Part shown: one piece after another, positions 8,365-16,497 of the stretch
Layout of the letters: each line of letters starts with the position of its first letter
Numbering within the stretch: the stretch's first letter is position 1
Assembly (NCBI GenBank): GCA_019233415.1
Contig: JAFAMK010000203.1
Location: forward strand, 1-34,088
Source: Vulcanimicrobiota bacterium
Lineage (GTDB): Bacteria > Vulcanimicrobiota > Vulcanimicrobiia > Vulcanimicrobiales > Vulcanimicrobiaceae
DNA: 34,088 nucleotides
Reading direction: 5' to 3'
The notes under the pieces: model-generated
What the model was told of the DNA's origin: nothing
Databases searched by the model: none
What the model saw: the letters and a program-made list of their open reading frames with translations, nothing else
Position numbers and translations under genes: made by a program

Positions 8365-9291
8365 GTGAAGAACGCGGGTGGGGTGCGCGCGTTCGTGGCG
8401 TTCGTCCGGTTGTCGCGGCTGCTCTTCCTCTATGGCGGGTTCGCGGGGGTCGCGTTCGGCGCGGCCGTGGCGGTGCACGGGGGGATGCCGTTCGACGTTG
8501 CGACCTATGTCTGGGCGCAGGTCCTCGTCACGGCGTTTCACCTGATGGTGCACTACGCGAACGAGTACTTCGACGCGGCCGGCGACGCGCTCGCGCGGCG
8601 CGACGCGCGGACCGCGTGGTCGGGCGGAAGCGGCATCCTCGTCGACGGCGCGCTGCCGGCGCGGGTCGCGCTCGTCGCCGCGCTCTTCTGCGCCGCGGTC
8701 GGGCTCGTCGCGACGGCGCGCTTCGCGCTCGCCGGGAACGCCGTCGTCGCGGCGCTCGGCGTCGCGATCCTCGCGTTCGCGTGGTTCTACTCGGCGCCGC
8801 CGCTGCGCTTCGCGGCGCGCGGGCTCGGCGAGGCGGACGCGGCACTCGTCGTCGCGGTCCTCGTGCCGGCCGTCGGCTACGCGGCGTTCGCACACGGGCT
8901 CGACGTGCACATGCTCGCGGCGACGATTCCGACCGCCGCGGCGATGTTCGCGATGATGCTGTCGGTCGAGCTGCCCGACGCCGGCGCCGACCACCTCGCC
9001 GGAAAGCGCACGCTCGTCGTGCGCTGGGGCCCGTCGCGCACCTGGCCGTTCCTCGCCGGCGCCGCCTGGACCGCCGCCGTGACGGCCCTCGCAACCGCAT
9101 TCCGCGTCGCGCCGCCCCCGTTCGTCGCCGCGCTCGTCCCTTCGGTCGTCGCCGCGGCGGCCATCGTCTGGCTCACGGTGCGCGACCCCCGCCCGGCGAC
9201 GCTCGCGTTCTGGGGCGTCGCGCTCTACGCAACGACAGTCACCGGACTAGCGGTCGTCTTCGCCCTAGCCCCCTCGACAGGCTCAGGATGA
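8365..9291 (+). CDS. UbiA-family prenyltransferase (MenA-like)
   Basis: Integral membrane enzyme that attaches a polyprenyl chain to an aromatic acceptor; MenA acts on 1,4-dihydroxy-2-naphthoate in menaquinone synthesis. The 308-residue product is rich in transmembrane helices. It shows the first Asp-rich motif as NEYFDAAGD (about 66-74) and the second as ELPDAGADHLAGKRTL (about 202-217), which together bind the Mg-prenyl diphosphate. The start is the GTG at 8365, with AGGGG from the repeat 4 nt before it. The C-terminal APSTGSG and the stop come from a second repeat copy. UbiA, HepT-linked or chlorophyll-synthase-like roles cannot be excluded. Confidence 0.85.
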   Translation: MKNAGGVRAFVAFVRLSRLLFLYGGFAGVAFGAAVAVHGGMPFDVATYVWAQVLVTAFHLMVHYANEYFDAAGDALARRDARTAWSGGSGILVDGALPARVALVAALFCAAVGLVATARFALAGNAVVAALGVAILAFAWFYSAPPLRFAARGLGEADAALVVAVLVPAVGYAAFAHGLDVHMLAATIPTAAAMFAMMLSVELPDAGADHLAGKRTLVVRWGPSRTWPFLAGAAWTAAVTALATAFRVAPPPFVAALVPSVVAAAAIVWLTVRDPRPATLAFWGVALYATTVTGLAVVFALAPSTGSG

Positions 9292-9296
9292 CGGGG
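9271..9296 (+). repeat. Dispersed repeat copy 2, overlapping the 3' end of the prenyltransferase gene
   Basis: ccctcgacaggctcaggatg followed by acgggg differs slightly from the other copies. It supplies the last codons and the TGA stop (9289-9291) of the UbiA-family gene. Confidence 0.8.
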
Positions 9297-9393
9297 ACGT
9301 CGTTGCGCGGGCCTCCGGAACGGGAGCACAATGGTCGCGATGGGCCGCGGGCGAAGCCGACGGGCCACGAACTCACCAAGGGGAACCGACAGG

Positions 9394-10299
9394 ATGCTTG
9401 CTTCGATCCGCCGGCCGACGTTCGAAGACCTCAACCTCTCCACCGGGAAGCGCGCCCACCTCTGGAACCTGATGCACGGGCACGGCCCGGGCAACGGGAC
9501 GCTGATGATGCTCCCGATCGACCAGGGGCTGGAGCACGGCCCGGTCGACTTCTTCGACAATCCCGACGCGATCGACACGGACTGGGTGCTGCGGCTCGCG
9601 GTCGAGGGGAACTTCTCCGGGATCGCCTACCACGTCGGGCTCGCCGAAAAGTACCACAAGCAGTACGCCGGCCGCGTTCCGCTGGTGCTGAAGGTCAACG
9701 GGAAGACGAACGTTCCTCCCGACGACGAGTCGTTCAGCCCGCTCACGTCGAGCGTCGAAGACGCGGTGCGGCTCGGCGCCGACGCCGTCGGCTACACGGT
9801 CTACGTCGGCTCGCCGGCGCAAGACCGCGACCTTCGCCAAGCCAACGACGTCCGCCGCGACTGCGAAAAATACGGAATGCCGCTGATCGTGTGGGCGTAT
9901 CCGCGCGGCTCCGCGGTCAAGGCGAAGGGCGGTCAGGACTCGCTCTACGCGGTCGACTACGCGGCGCGCGTCGCGTGCGAGATCGGCGCCGACATCGTGA
10001 AGCTCAACGTGCCGAAGGCCGAAGAGGCCGCAGCGGCGTCGCCCAAACCCTACAACACGCTGACGATGTCGGAACTGGACGGGCTGCGCAAGGTCGTGAA
10101 GTCGGCGGGGCGCACGCTCGTGCTCGTCTCGGGCGGCTCGAAGCTCAGCGACGACGACACCGTGCACAAGGCGCGGCTCGCGATGGAAGCCGGCTGCGTG
10201 GGGCTGATCTTCGGGCGCAATATGTGGCAGCGGCACTGGGACGACGCCCGCGCGATGGCCGGCCGCATGCACGACCTCATGAAGGAGTTCGGGCAGTAG
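9394..10299 (+). CDS. Class I fructose-bisphosphate aldolase, DhnA/FbaB type
   Basis: Schiff-base aldolase cleaving fructose 1,6-bisphosphate in glycolysis/gluconeogenesis, of the DhnA/archaeal-type (DeoC/LacD superfamily) TIM barrel. The 301-residue product has MLPIDQGLEHGP near the N-terminus, a likely Schiff-base lysine at about 203 in ADIVKLNVP, and the C-terminal phosphate-binding loops VLVSGGSK and GLIFGRNMWQ. The ATG at 9394 is chosen because AAGGGG precedes it and the N-terminus then matches the family; the ORF track start at 9331 adds an Arg-rich leader. Related 2-amino-3,7-dideoxy-heptulosonate synthases share the fold, but the length and motifs favour aldolase. Confidence 0.88.
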   Translation: MLASIRRPTFEDLNLSTGKRAHLWNLMHGHGPGNGTLMMLPIDQGLEHGPVDFFDNPDAIDTDWVLRLAVEGNFSGIAYHVGLAEKYHKQYAGRVPLVLKVNGKTNVPPDDESFSPLTSSVEDAVRLGADAVGYTVYVGSPAQDRDLRQANDVRRDCEKYGMPLIVWAYPRGSAVKAKGGQDSLYAVDYAARVACEIGADIVKLNVPKAEEAAAASPKPYNTLTMSELDGLRKVVKSAGRTLVLVSGGSKLSDDDTVHKARLAMEAGCVGLIFGRNMWQRHWDDARAMAGRMHDLMKEFGQ

Positions 10300-10300
10300 C

Positions 10301-10534
10301 ATGACCACCGCGACGGTCGAAGGCCGCATCGAAGCGGCCCTCGACCGGATTCGCCCGGCGATCCGCCGCGACGGCGGCGACGTCTGGCTGGTGAAGGTCG
10401 ACGCGGACGTCGCCTACGTGCAGATGATCGGTGCCTGCGGCGGCTGCCCCGCCTCGCACGCGACGCTCAAAGGCGGAATCGAAGCGGTCGTCCGCGAGGA
10501 CGTCCCCGAAATCCGCGCCGTCGAGCAGCTCTAA
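10301..10534 (+). CDS. NifU C-terminal-domain protein (Fe-S scaffold/carrier)
   Basis: A 77-residue stand-alone NifU-like domain that assembles or carries an iron-sulfur cluster for transfer to apo-proteins. The defining CxxC is at about 46-49 in GACGGCPASHATLKGGIE, after a helix (EAALDRIRPAIRRDGGDV) typical of this family. The ATG starts 1 nt after the aldolase stop, so both are probably on one transcript. It lacks the NifU N-terminal and ferredoxin-like domains, as in Nfu-type proteins. Confidence 0.92.
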   Translation: MTTATVEGRIEAALDRIRPAIRRDGGDVWLVKVDADVAYVQMIGACGGCPASHATLKGGIEAVVREDVPEIRAVEQL

Positions 10535-10538
10535 CTCG

Positions 10539-10565
10539 CCCTTCGACAAGCTCAGGGTGACGGGG
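10539..10565 (+). repeat. Dispersed repeat copy 3 between convergent genes
   Basis: cccttcgacaagctcagggt followed by gacgggg occupies practically the whole 32-nt space between the NifU-like gene (plus) and the CoxM-like gene (minus). Ending there, it could be part of a bidirectional terminator, but no long perfect stem is visible. Confidence 0.85.
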
Positions 10566-10566
10566 A

Positions 10567-11400
10567 CTAGCTGAACCAGCCGCGCTTCTTCTTCGGTGAG
10601 GGCTGCGGACGCATGCGCACGGCGGTGCGTTGCGGTGCATCGGCTGCGGCGCCGTTGGTGTCGTTCGACGGCGGCTTTGCGCGTGCGGCTTCGAAGGCGT
10701 CGCGCAGCGTCGCGAGCGCGAGCGGAACGAGGGCGCGCGCAGCGGCGCTCGAACGCGCGTCGTTCGCGGGGATCGCGGTCGCCGCGAGTCGCGCCGCTTC
10801 GGCGAACATGTCGCGGTCGCAGCGCTGCTTCTCGAGCTTCGCCTCGGCGTCGGCCGCGCGGCGCATGTCACCGTCGAGGTCGATGAAGAAGCGCACGTTC
10901 TCGAAGCGCGCGAGCGGCGTGACGCGCAGGCCGACGGTGACGCCGAGGCTGAGCGGCGTCGCGCCGTCGTTCGTCGTGATGCGGCGTTCCGCGACGCCGA
11001 GCAGCGCGTTGCCGGCGGGCAATTCGATGGAGACCGGCAGTTCGTGCGCGGCGAGGGTCAACTCGTCGAGCGGCGCGATGCGCGTGCGGCCGAGGCCGAA
11101 GACGGTCACGCGCGCGTCGTGCAGCGCGAGGCGCATGCGCGCGTTGGCGAGCGACGCATCGGGCGGAATCACCGCCGGGAGCGACTCCTGCACCTTCGCG
11201 AGCGGAACGAATGCGCCGATCAGCGTGCTCCCGTTCGGCGCGACGGTGATCGCGCGCAGCTCGGGCAGCTCGCGCACGTCGACCGCGAAGTTCGTCGCGC
11301 CGCCGGCCGGTTCGAGCGCGACGCCGAGCAGCTCGCTCGCGCCGGCGTCGAACCGCGTGCGCTCGCGGTGGAGAAAGGCGAGGTTGTTGACGTCGCGCAT
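10567..11400 (-). CDS. CoxM-like FAD-binding domain protein, orphan
   Basis: The 277-residue product resembles the FAD-binding medium subunit of molybdopterin dehydrogenases (CoxM/XdhB type). It shows ELLGVALEPAGGATNF in place of the usual GGQSL loop, then VRELPELRAITVAP and GSTLIGAFVPLAKVQ, and the late motif GLGRTRIAPLDEL. A family-typical CO_deh_flav_C-like segment follows, then a basic, Pro-rich tail ending KKKRGWFS. The FAD loop is divergent, so cofactor binding is uncertain. Partner large (Mo) and small (2Fe-2S) subunits are absent from the window. The ATG at 11400 fits the family N-terminus; an ATG at 11438 is possible. Confidence 0.6.
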   Translation of the reverse strand: MRDVNNLAFLHRERTRFDAGASELLGVALEPAGGATNFAVDVRELPELRAITVAPNGSTLIGAFVPLAKVQESLPAVIPPDASLANARMRLALHDARVTVFGLGRTRIAPLDELTLAAHELPVSIELPAGNALLGVAERRITTNDGATPLSLGVTVGLRVTPLARFENVRFFIDLDGDMRRAADAEAKLEKQRCDRDMFAEAARLAATAIPANDARSSAAARALVPLALATLRDAFEAARAKPPSNDTNGAAADAPQRTAVRMRPQPSPKKKRGWFS

Positions 11401-11493
11401 CGTCGCCGCGACTTGCCGTCCATCCCTGGGCTGCATCACGCGCCATGTTCGCCGTCGTGGCACGCGAGACCGTCGCAAACTGACGGATGCTCG

Positions 11494-11521
11494 GTTAGAA
11501 AATGGTCAGGTCGCGATTCAA
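11494..11521 (-). promoter_or_regulatory. Possible promoter of the CoxM-like gene
   Basis: On the minus strand TTGAAT is followed after 16 nt by TCTAAC, in the only AT-richer part of the 165-nt gap between the membrane protein stop and the CoxM-like start. The match to the sigma-70 consensus is partial. Confidence 0.3.
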
Positions 11522-11565
11522 CCGGCCTTTGGAACGCAAAGTCTCCGCGCCACGGGCCGGGGCCT

Positions 11566-13005
11566 TCATGACGAGCGCGCGGCGCGCGCGAGCAAGGACG
11601 GCCGCACGTAGACGCGCGCGCGGCCGTCGGCGGCGATCAAAGACCATCCCTCGGGGCGCTCGGCGAGAAGACTGTCGAGCGCCCCGTCGCGTCGCACGAT
11701 CACCGCGTCGACGTGGTGCGCATCGAGGACGTGCCGCCAGCCGGTGTTTCCGTTCAGCACGGTCAGGTACTCACGCCATAGGCGCGGCGGATACGGGTCG
11801 CAGCGGCCGTCCATGAAGAAGCGCGCCGGACGCCGCTCTTCGAGGAAGAGGCTGCACCAGGCGAAGTCCTCGCAGAAGACGCGCGGCGGCGCTGTGCTGC
11901 GCGCGAGCAGTTCGCGCACGGGACCGACCGGCAACGCCGACGCGGCGCTCGGCGCACTGCGCCACGACGCGATCGGGATGATGACCGCGACGAGCGTGGC
12001 CGCTGCGGCCGTGACCCACGCGGCAGCGCGCACGCTGCGCGTCGGCTGTTCGCGACGCGTGGCGGCGCGCGGCAGCGCCGCGAGCGCGATCGGCGCGACC
12101 GCGAACGCGAACAGCGGGACGTTGCGGACCGCGGTGAAGAGCAGCACGCCGAACGCGAGCGCGACGAGCCGGTCGCGGAGCGGTGCGCGCACGCCGAAGG
12201 CGACGAGTGCGAGGACGAGCGGGAGCGCGCCGAGCGTGAACGCCACGCTGTTCAGGCTCGTCGCGCCCCACTCGCTGATGGCGTGGCGGATGGGGCTCGC
12301 CAAGAGCCCGACGGCATAGCGCGGCAAGTCGAGGCCGAGCGGCGTCAGCGTCGTCGCGAACGCGCATGCGCCGGCGATCATCGCGTAGCGGCGCACCGCC
12401 GGCGAGAACCCACGGTCGCGCAGCGCCGCGGCGACCGCGACGAGCAGTACCACGAGCGGTGCGAGGAACACGCTCGCGTGCAGGTTCGCCCATACCAGCG
12501 TCAGCGGAATTGCGGCCCACGCGAGCGGACCCTCACGTTCGAGCAGCCACAGCAGCAGCGCAACGCCCGCCCAGCCGACGACCTGCACGCGTGTCCCGAA
12601 CGATTGGATCGTCGCGAGGCCGCAGAGCAGCACCGCGGCCGACGTCGCCGCCGCGGAGACCCCGCGCCGCGCGCAGCGTAACACGACCGCGACGAGCGCG
12701 ACGCCGACCAGCAGCGCGCACGCGAGCGGCACGAGCCACGCCAGACCGTGATCGATGCTCGCGGCGAGCGCGGTCGAGAAGAGCCACTCCTGCGGCGTCC
12801 ACGGCGCGCCGGCGGCGGCGAACGTCTCGGGGCCGAGCGCACGTGGGATCGCGTGTTCGTGCAGGATGCGCTCGCCGAGCCAGCGCTGCCAGATGCGGTC
12901 GCCGTCTTGCGGCGGAAACGCGATCGCGACCGCGATCAGCCGGCCGACGACCGCGGCGACGCACAGCCACGGCAGCAATCGGTCCGGGTTCAGGCGTGCG
13001 CTCAC
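11566..13005 (-). CDS. Polytopic membrane protein with C-terminal extracytoplasmic domain
   Basis: The 479-residue product has about ten hydrophobic helices followed by a soluble tail of about 130 residues. The tail contains FCEDFAWCSLFLEE, ARFFMDGRCDPYP and GWRHVLDAHHVDAVIVRRD. This layout, with an FxDGR-D motif and a 'VD-V-V' loop, recurs in uncharacterised GT-C-like membrane proteins. It suggests a lipid-linked sugar transferase or similar, but no catalytic residues can be assigned. The GTG at 13005 overlaps the stop of the GT87 gene (GTGA). The longer ORF in the track is a shadow. It is last in the leftward Tad transcript. Confidence 0.75.
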   Translation of the reverse strand: MSARLNPDRLLPWLCVAAVVGRLIAVAIAFPPQDGDRIWQRWLGERILHEHAIPRALGPETFAAAGAPWTPQEWLFSTALAASIDHGLAWLVPLACALLVGVALVAVVLRCARRGVSAAATSAAVLLCGLATIQSFGTRVQVVGWAGVALLLWLLEREGPLAWAAIPLTLVWANLHASVFLAPLVVLLVAVAAALRDRGFSPAVRRYAMIAGACAFATTLTPLGLDLPRYAVGLLASPIRHAISEWGATSLNSVAFTLGALPLVLALVAFGVRAPLRDRLVALAFGVLLFTAVRNVPLFAFAVAPIALAALPRAATRREQPTRSVRAAAWVTAAAATLVAVIIPIASWRSAPSAASALPVGPVRELLARSTAPPRVFCEDFAWCSLFLEERRPARFFMDGRCDPYPPRLWREYLTVLNGNTGWRHVLDAHHVDAVIVRRDGALDSLLAERPEGWSLIAADGRARVYVRPSLLARAARSS

Positions 13006-14429
13006 GCGACCACCGGCACGACGCGCAGCGACGCGTTCCGCGCGCGACGCGCAAGCGGCGTCATGAACGCGGCGCGCACGACGGCAACGAGACCACAGGC
13101 GAGACCGGTCAGCGTCACCATGCGCAGCCACTGCGTCAGCAGCGACGGGCGCGCGAGCACCGCGCGCGAGAACTCGCCCCAGCTGCGCTCGGCGAGCGAG
13201 TCGGCCGGAAATGCGTGCGGGACGAAGGTGACGTCGGCCGGGCCGAGTCCGGCGAGCGCGAACCCGAGCAGCGAGAGCGAGAAGACCGCGGAAAGTGCGG
13301 CGAGCACGAGCCCGGCGCGGCGACCGATCGCCGCCGCCCCGAACGCGCCGACGAGCAGCGGCGCGAACCCGGCCAGTACGGTCGAGCAGAGCACGTTCCA
13401 CGGGATCATCGCGACGGCGAGGCCGCTCGCGGCCAGCGAGCGCACCTGCGGGAACCGCGCGCAGACGTAGAGGATCGCCGGAAACGCGATCGCGAGCTGC
13501 TGGAAGTGGACGTGCACCCCGCCGAAGACGGCAAACGCGGGCGGGATCAGGACGATCGGCGCCCGGTCGCCGCACACGCGCGCGAGCCGGTGCGCGACGA
13601 CGATCCCGATCGCAACCATGCCAGCGAACATCGCCTCGCCGAGGCGAACCGCGAGCGGCGCGGCGACGCCGAACGACGTCAGCACCGAGGTGAGGCTGTA
13701 CTGCCATTCGTACGCGTTGGCGAGCGCGTGCGCGGGAATGACCTCGCGCACGTACTGCACGGTCGTCGGAACGCCGACCGCCGCGACGCTGATCGCTCCA
13801 AGCGCGAGCCCGAAGCCGACCAGCGGCAACCGCGTCCGCGGAGCCAGCACGAACATCGCGGCGAGCGCAGGAAGCGCCAAGTGCGGCTCGATCGCTGCCG
13901 CTGCCGCGCATGCGCTCGCCGCGGTCCAGCGGCCGTTGCGCAGCAGCAGCGCGGCACCGGCGAGTGCGACGAACACCAGCGGCGTCGGCTGGCCGACGTA
14001 CCACGTGACGGTCGCGGTGATCGCGGCGAAGACGACGTTCAGCAGCGCGCTCGACGTGCCGGTGACGCGCGCCCACAGCGACGTCGCGGCGACCATCGCG
14101 GCGATCAGCACCGCGAGCCACGCCGCCGCGGCGAGCGGGAACGGCAGCAGCGCGAACGGCACGAAGAAGGCCAGCGCGTACGGCGGAAGCGGCGCGGGGA
14201 GCGCGACGCGCAGCAGCGAGCGCGGCGGCGCCGGCGGCCCCGCGTGCTGCTCGCAACTCCGCAGCGGCTCTTCGAGGTACGGGTTGGCGTGCTGGGCGAC
14301 GGCCGCGCTCGCGCAGTAGAACGCGCGGAAGTCGCCTTCGAGGTACGACGGGCGCGAGAGCGGGTTGAGCAGGACCATCGCGGCAAGAATCGTTGGCGCG
14401 AGGAACCATGCGAGCCGGCGCGCGGTCAC
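13002..14429 (-). CDS. GT87 family glycosyltransferase (DUF2029)
   Basis: The 475-residue polytopic membrane protein is of the DUF2029/GT-C type; such enzymes use polyprenyl-phosphate sugars outside the membrane. After the first helix comes a loop with GDFRAFYCASAAVAQHANPY, the usual position of the catalytic Asp in this family (D-F/Y-x-x-Y-like). Further on are LPPYALAFFVPFALLP and WYVGQPTPLVFVALA, both typical of GT87. The GTG at 14429 overlaps the TadE-like stop (GTGA). Its position within the pilus transcript suggests glycosylation of a pilus or surface component; this is inference. Confidence 0.78.
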   Translation of the reverse strand: MTARRLAWFLAPTILAAMVLLNPLSRPSYLEGDFRAFYCASAAVAQHANPYLEEPLRSCEQHAGPPAPPRSLLRVALPAPLPPYALAFFVPFALLPFPLAAAAWLAVLIAAMVAATSLWARVTGTSSALLNVVFAAITATVTWYVGQPTPLVFVALAGAALLLRNGRWTAASACAAAAAIEPHLALPALAAMFVLAPRTRLPLVGFGLALGAISVAAVGVPTTVQYVREVIPAHALANAYEWQYSLTSVLTSFGVAAPLAVRLGEAMFAGMVAIGIVVAHRLARVCGDRAPIVLIPPAFAVFGGVHVHFQQLAIAFPAILYVCARFPQVRSLAASGLAVAMIPWNVLCSTVLAGFAPLLVGAFGAAAIGRRAGLVLAALSAVFSLSLLGFALAGLGPADVTFVPHAFPADSLAERSWGEFSRAVLARPSLLTQWLRMVTLTGLACGLVAVVRAAFMTPLARRARNASLRVVPVVA

Positions 14430-14869
14430 TGCGAGATCACCATCTGCGAGCTGCCGCGCATCGTCATCGTGAAGTTCGGGAGCAGCGAGACGATGAACGT
14501 GAACGGATAGCTGGTCTGCACGTTCACCGTGCAGCCGGCGCTCTGGAAGGGCGAGCCCGCGCAGGCCGTCCCGGTCGACCAGGTCGTCGTGACGGTCAGA
14601 TGCGTCGCGTCGATCCCGGGGACGAGGCCGCGCACGTAGGTCCGAATCTGCGCCGCCGTCGCCGGGCAGCCACTGAGCGTGCACGACGATCCGTGGACCA
14701 CCGCGTAGCGCGCGCCTTCCTTCGCCGCGTTCGCGACGAGGTGGTTGGCGTACATCGCGCGCCCGACGTCGACGATTCCGACGATCATCGTCATCAGCGC
14801 CGCGACGGCGAGCGCGAACTCGGCGATCGTGCTCCCGCGTTCGCCCTCGCGCGACGGCGCGGCGATCAC
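14426..14869 (-). CDS. TadE-like pseudopilin 1
   Basis: The 147-residue product has a short basic N-terminus and then GSTIAEFALAVAALMTMIVGIVDVGRAMYA, a TadE signature in which the Glu follows the prepilin processing site and precedes one membrane helix. The rest is extracytoplasmic with four cysteines (CTLSGC, TACAGS, AGCTVN), likely disulfide-bonded. TadE-like proteins are minor pseudopilins of Tad pili, processed by the prepilin peptidase. The GTG at 14869 overlaps the preceding stop (GTGA). Confidence 0.85.
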   Translation of the reverse strand: MIAAPSREGERGSTIAEFALAVAALMTMIVGIVDVGRAMYANHLVANAAKEGARYAVVHGSSCTLSGCPATAAQIRTYVRGLVPGIDATHLTVTTTWSTGTACAGSPFQSAGCTVNVQTSYPFTFIVSLLPNFTMTMRGSSQMVISQ

Positions 14870-15315
14870 TGCGGCACCCGCATGACCGCGGTCGCACTGA
14901 CCGGAAACGACGACTGAATCCCCGGGTAGTGCAGCACCGTGGTGTACGAGCCGTTCACGCGCACCTGGACATAGACGAGGCGGTGGCTGCTCGCGCAATC
15001 GCTCGCCAGGCACGTGGAGGTGCTCCCGTCGGCGCACTGGCAGAACTGCGAGGCGGTCGCCGTGACGCCGGTGATCCCGGACGCGTCGGCGGTCGCCGCG
15101 TTCTGCATCCCCGTCGTGTCGGAGGCGGTGGCGAGGTTCTGCGCGCCGTACTGGACGCCGGCGCGCGCCGCGCCCGCGACGCCGACGCCGTAGGTGGAGA
15201 AGCGGCCCAGCTCGACCGTGCCGGCGAGTAGGAACAACAGCAGCGGCGTTACGACCGCCATTTCGGCGAGCGCAGAGCCGCGCTCGTCGCGGCGCAGTCG
15301 GTCGAGATCGATCAT
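14866..15315 (-). CDS. TadE-like pseudopilin 2
   Basis: The 149-residue product has an N-terminus DERGSALAEMAVVTPLLLFL, again the TadE Glu plus a single helix. A secreted part follows with several cysteines (FCQCADG, TCLASDCASS). The ATG at 15315 has GGAG 8 nt upstream. It lies 13 nt downstream of the TadG-like gene and overlaps the next pseudopilin gene. TadE and TadF cannot be told apart confidently. Confidence 0.85.
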   Translation of the reverse strand: MIDLDRLRRDERGSALAEMAVVTPLLLFLLAGTVELGRFSTYGVGVAGAARAGVQYGAQNLATASDTTGMQNAATADASGITGVTATASQFCQCADGSTSTCLASDCASSHRLVYVQVRVNGSYTTVLHYPGIQSSFPVSATAVMRVPQ

Positions 15316-15328
15316 CGGTGGTCTCCGG

Positions 15329-16495
15329 TCACTCGCCGAGCGCCGCATGTTGCAGTCCCGGGAAGCTCTGGTTGGCAGGGATGGTGGCGTTGGCCGCGTT
15401 CATGTTGAGGCTGCTGGCGATGATGAACAACCACGACCCGAACGACGCATTCGCGTTGACGAGCGCAGCTGGGAAGTAGAGCGCGCCCGCGAGGCCGGTC
15501 CCGCCGCTCCCATTCAGGTTCGGGTTGTTGCTGTTGCTCGGCGGTTGGTAGAAAAGCATCCCCGCGGTATTGCCGCTCGCCGGAGCGGTCAGGTTGAACG
15601 TCGTCGCGTTCGCGTTGACCGAGTTGTTCGGCAGGTCGAACGTGACGCCGGTGCCGGTCATTGTGCTGCCGTTCACGTTGAGGCTGCCGCCGGTTATCAC
15701 GTAGACGCCTGCGTTGAACGTGACGTTCGCGCCGTTGAGGGTGAGTCCACCGCAGTAGACGCCGGGGCTCAGCGTGGTGGTCGACCCGTTCAGCGCAAGG
15801 TTCGAGAAGCTGCACGGCGAGGTCGCCGGCGGATGGGCGGCCAGGTAGGCGCAGCCTGCGATCTGCGGACACGGATCCGTCACCGGCACGACCGTCGTCG
15901 GCTGCGCCTCGGGGAACGTCGACGCGTTCACGGTGACGCCGCCGACCGTGCCCACCTCGGCCGCGGTGACCGTGGAGCCGTTCATGGTGATGCCGCCGTT
16001 CGAGACGACGCCGCAGCTCGGCGCGTTGATCGTCGAGCTGTTCATGTTGCTCACGCCGTTTCCGAGCATGTAGACGCAGGCATGCGGGACGTTGGCGAAC
16101 GCTGCGACGGCGCGCGCCTGTACCCACGCGTACGACGTTCCGAAGACGTGTTCGAAGAACGTCGCGTGCTTCGCGGCGACGATCACCTCGACGGCGTTCG
16201 CGTTCCCGGCGTATGCACCGGAAACGGGCGGATGGTTCACCGTGACGGTCACCGTCGCGCCGTTGTCGTCGGTGAAGCCGTTCAGCGCGGCGTCGTGTTT
16301 GGCGGCCGCGGTCACGTCGGCCGAGGCGGGATAGTTGAGCTCGGTCGCGCCCGCCAGCGCGGCGCCGTCGGCGGCGGTCTGCTGCAGCCGCTGCTGGTAG
16401 TGCAGCGTGCCCACGTCGACGGCGAGCGCGGCGGCGCCGCACAGGGCGGCGAGCGCGAGCGCGGCGACCGGCAGGACCTGTCCCCGGTTCTCCAT
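15329..16495 (-). CDS. TadG-like pilus-associated protein
   Basis: The 388-residue product begins MENRGQVLPVAALALAALCG, the TadG/Flp-like N-terminus with one membrane anchor, and VDVGTLHYQQRLQQTAADGAALAGA. The extracytoplasmic part carries many short repeats of type LNGSTTT, VNGSTMTG, MNGSTVTA and VNASTFP, together with PGVYCGGLTLNGANVTF. This pattern is expected for a repetitive beta-solenoid-like surface. TadG-like proteins probably anchor the pilus machinery to the envelope. It starts 2 nt after the secretin stop. The ORF track's 788-residue version is a shadow extension. Confidence 0.82.
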   Translation of the reverse strand: MENRGQVLPVAALALAALCGAAALAVDVGTLHYQQRLQQTAADGAALAGATELNYPASADVTAAAKHDAALNGFTDDNGATVTVTVNHPPVSGAYAGNANAVEVIVAAKHATFFEHVFGTSYAWVQARAVAAFANVPHACVYMLGNGVSNMNSSTINAPSCGVVSNGGITMNGSTVTAAEVGTVGGVTVNASTFPEAQPTTVVPVTDPCPQIAGCAYLAAHPPATSPCSFSNLALNGSTTTLSPGVYCGGLTLNGANVTFNAGVYVITGGSLNVNGSTMTGTGVTFDLPNNSVNANATTFNLTAPASGNTAGMLFYQPPSNSNNPNLNGSGGTGLAGALYFPAALVNANASFGSWLFIIASSLNMNAANATIPANQSFPGLQHAALGE

Positions 16496-16497
16496 CG

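Noticed and set aside
7290-10304. 1004-aa plus-strand ORF spanning the dehydrogenase, UbiA and aldolase genes
   Set aside because: It runs antisense to one real gene and out of frame through two others, and the translation is Arg-rich without motifs.
10535-10566. Strong rho-independent terminator between the convergent NifU-like and CoxM-like genes
   Set aside because: The gap is the dispersed repeat; only a weak, imperfect stem and no T-run can be drawn, so it is listed as a repeat only.
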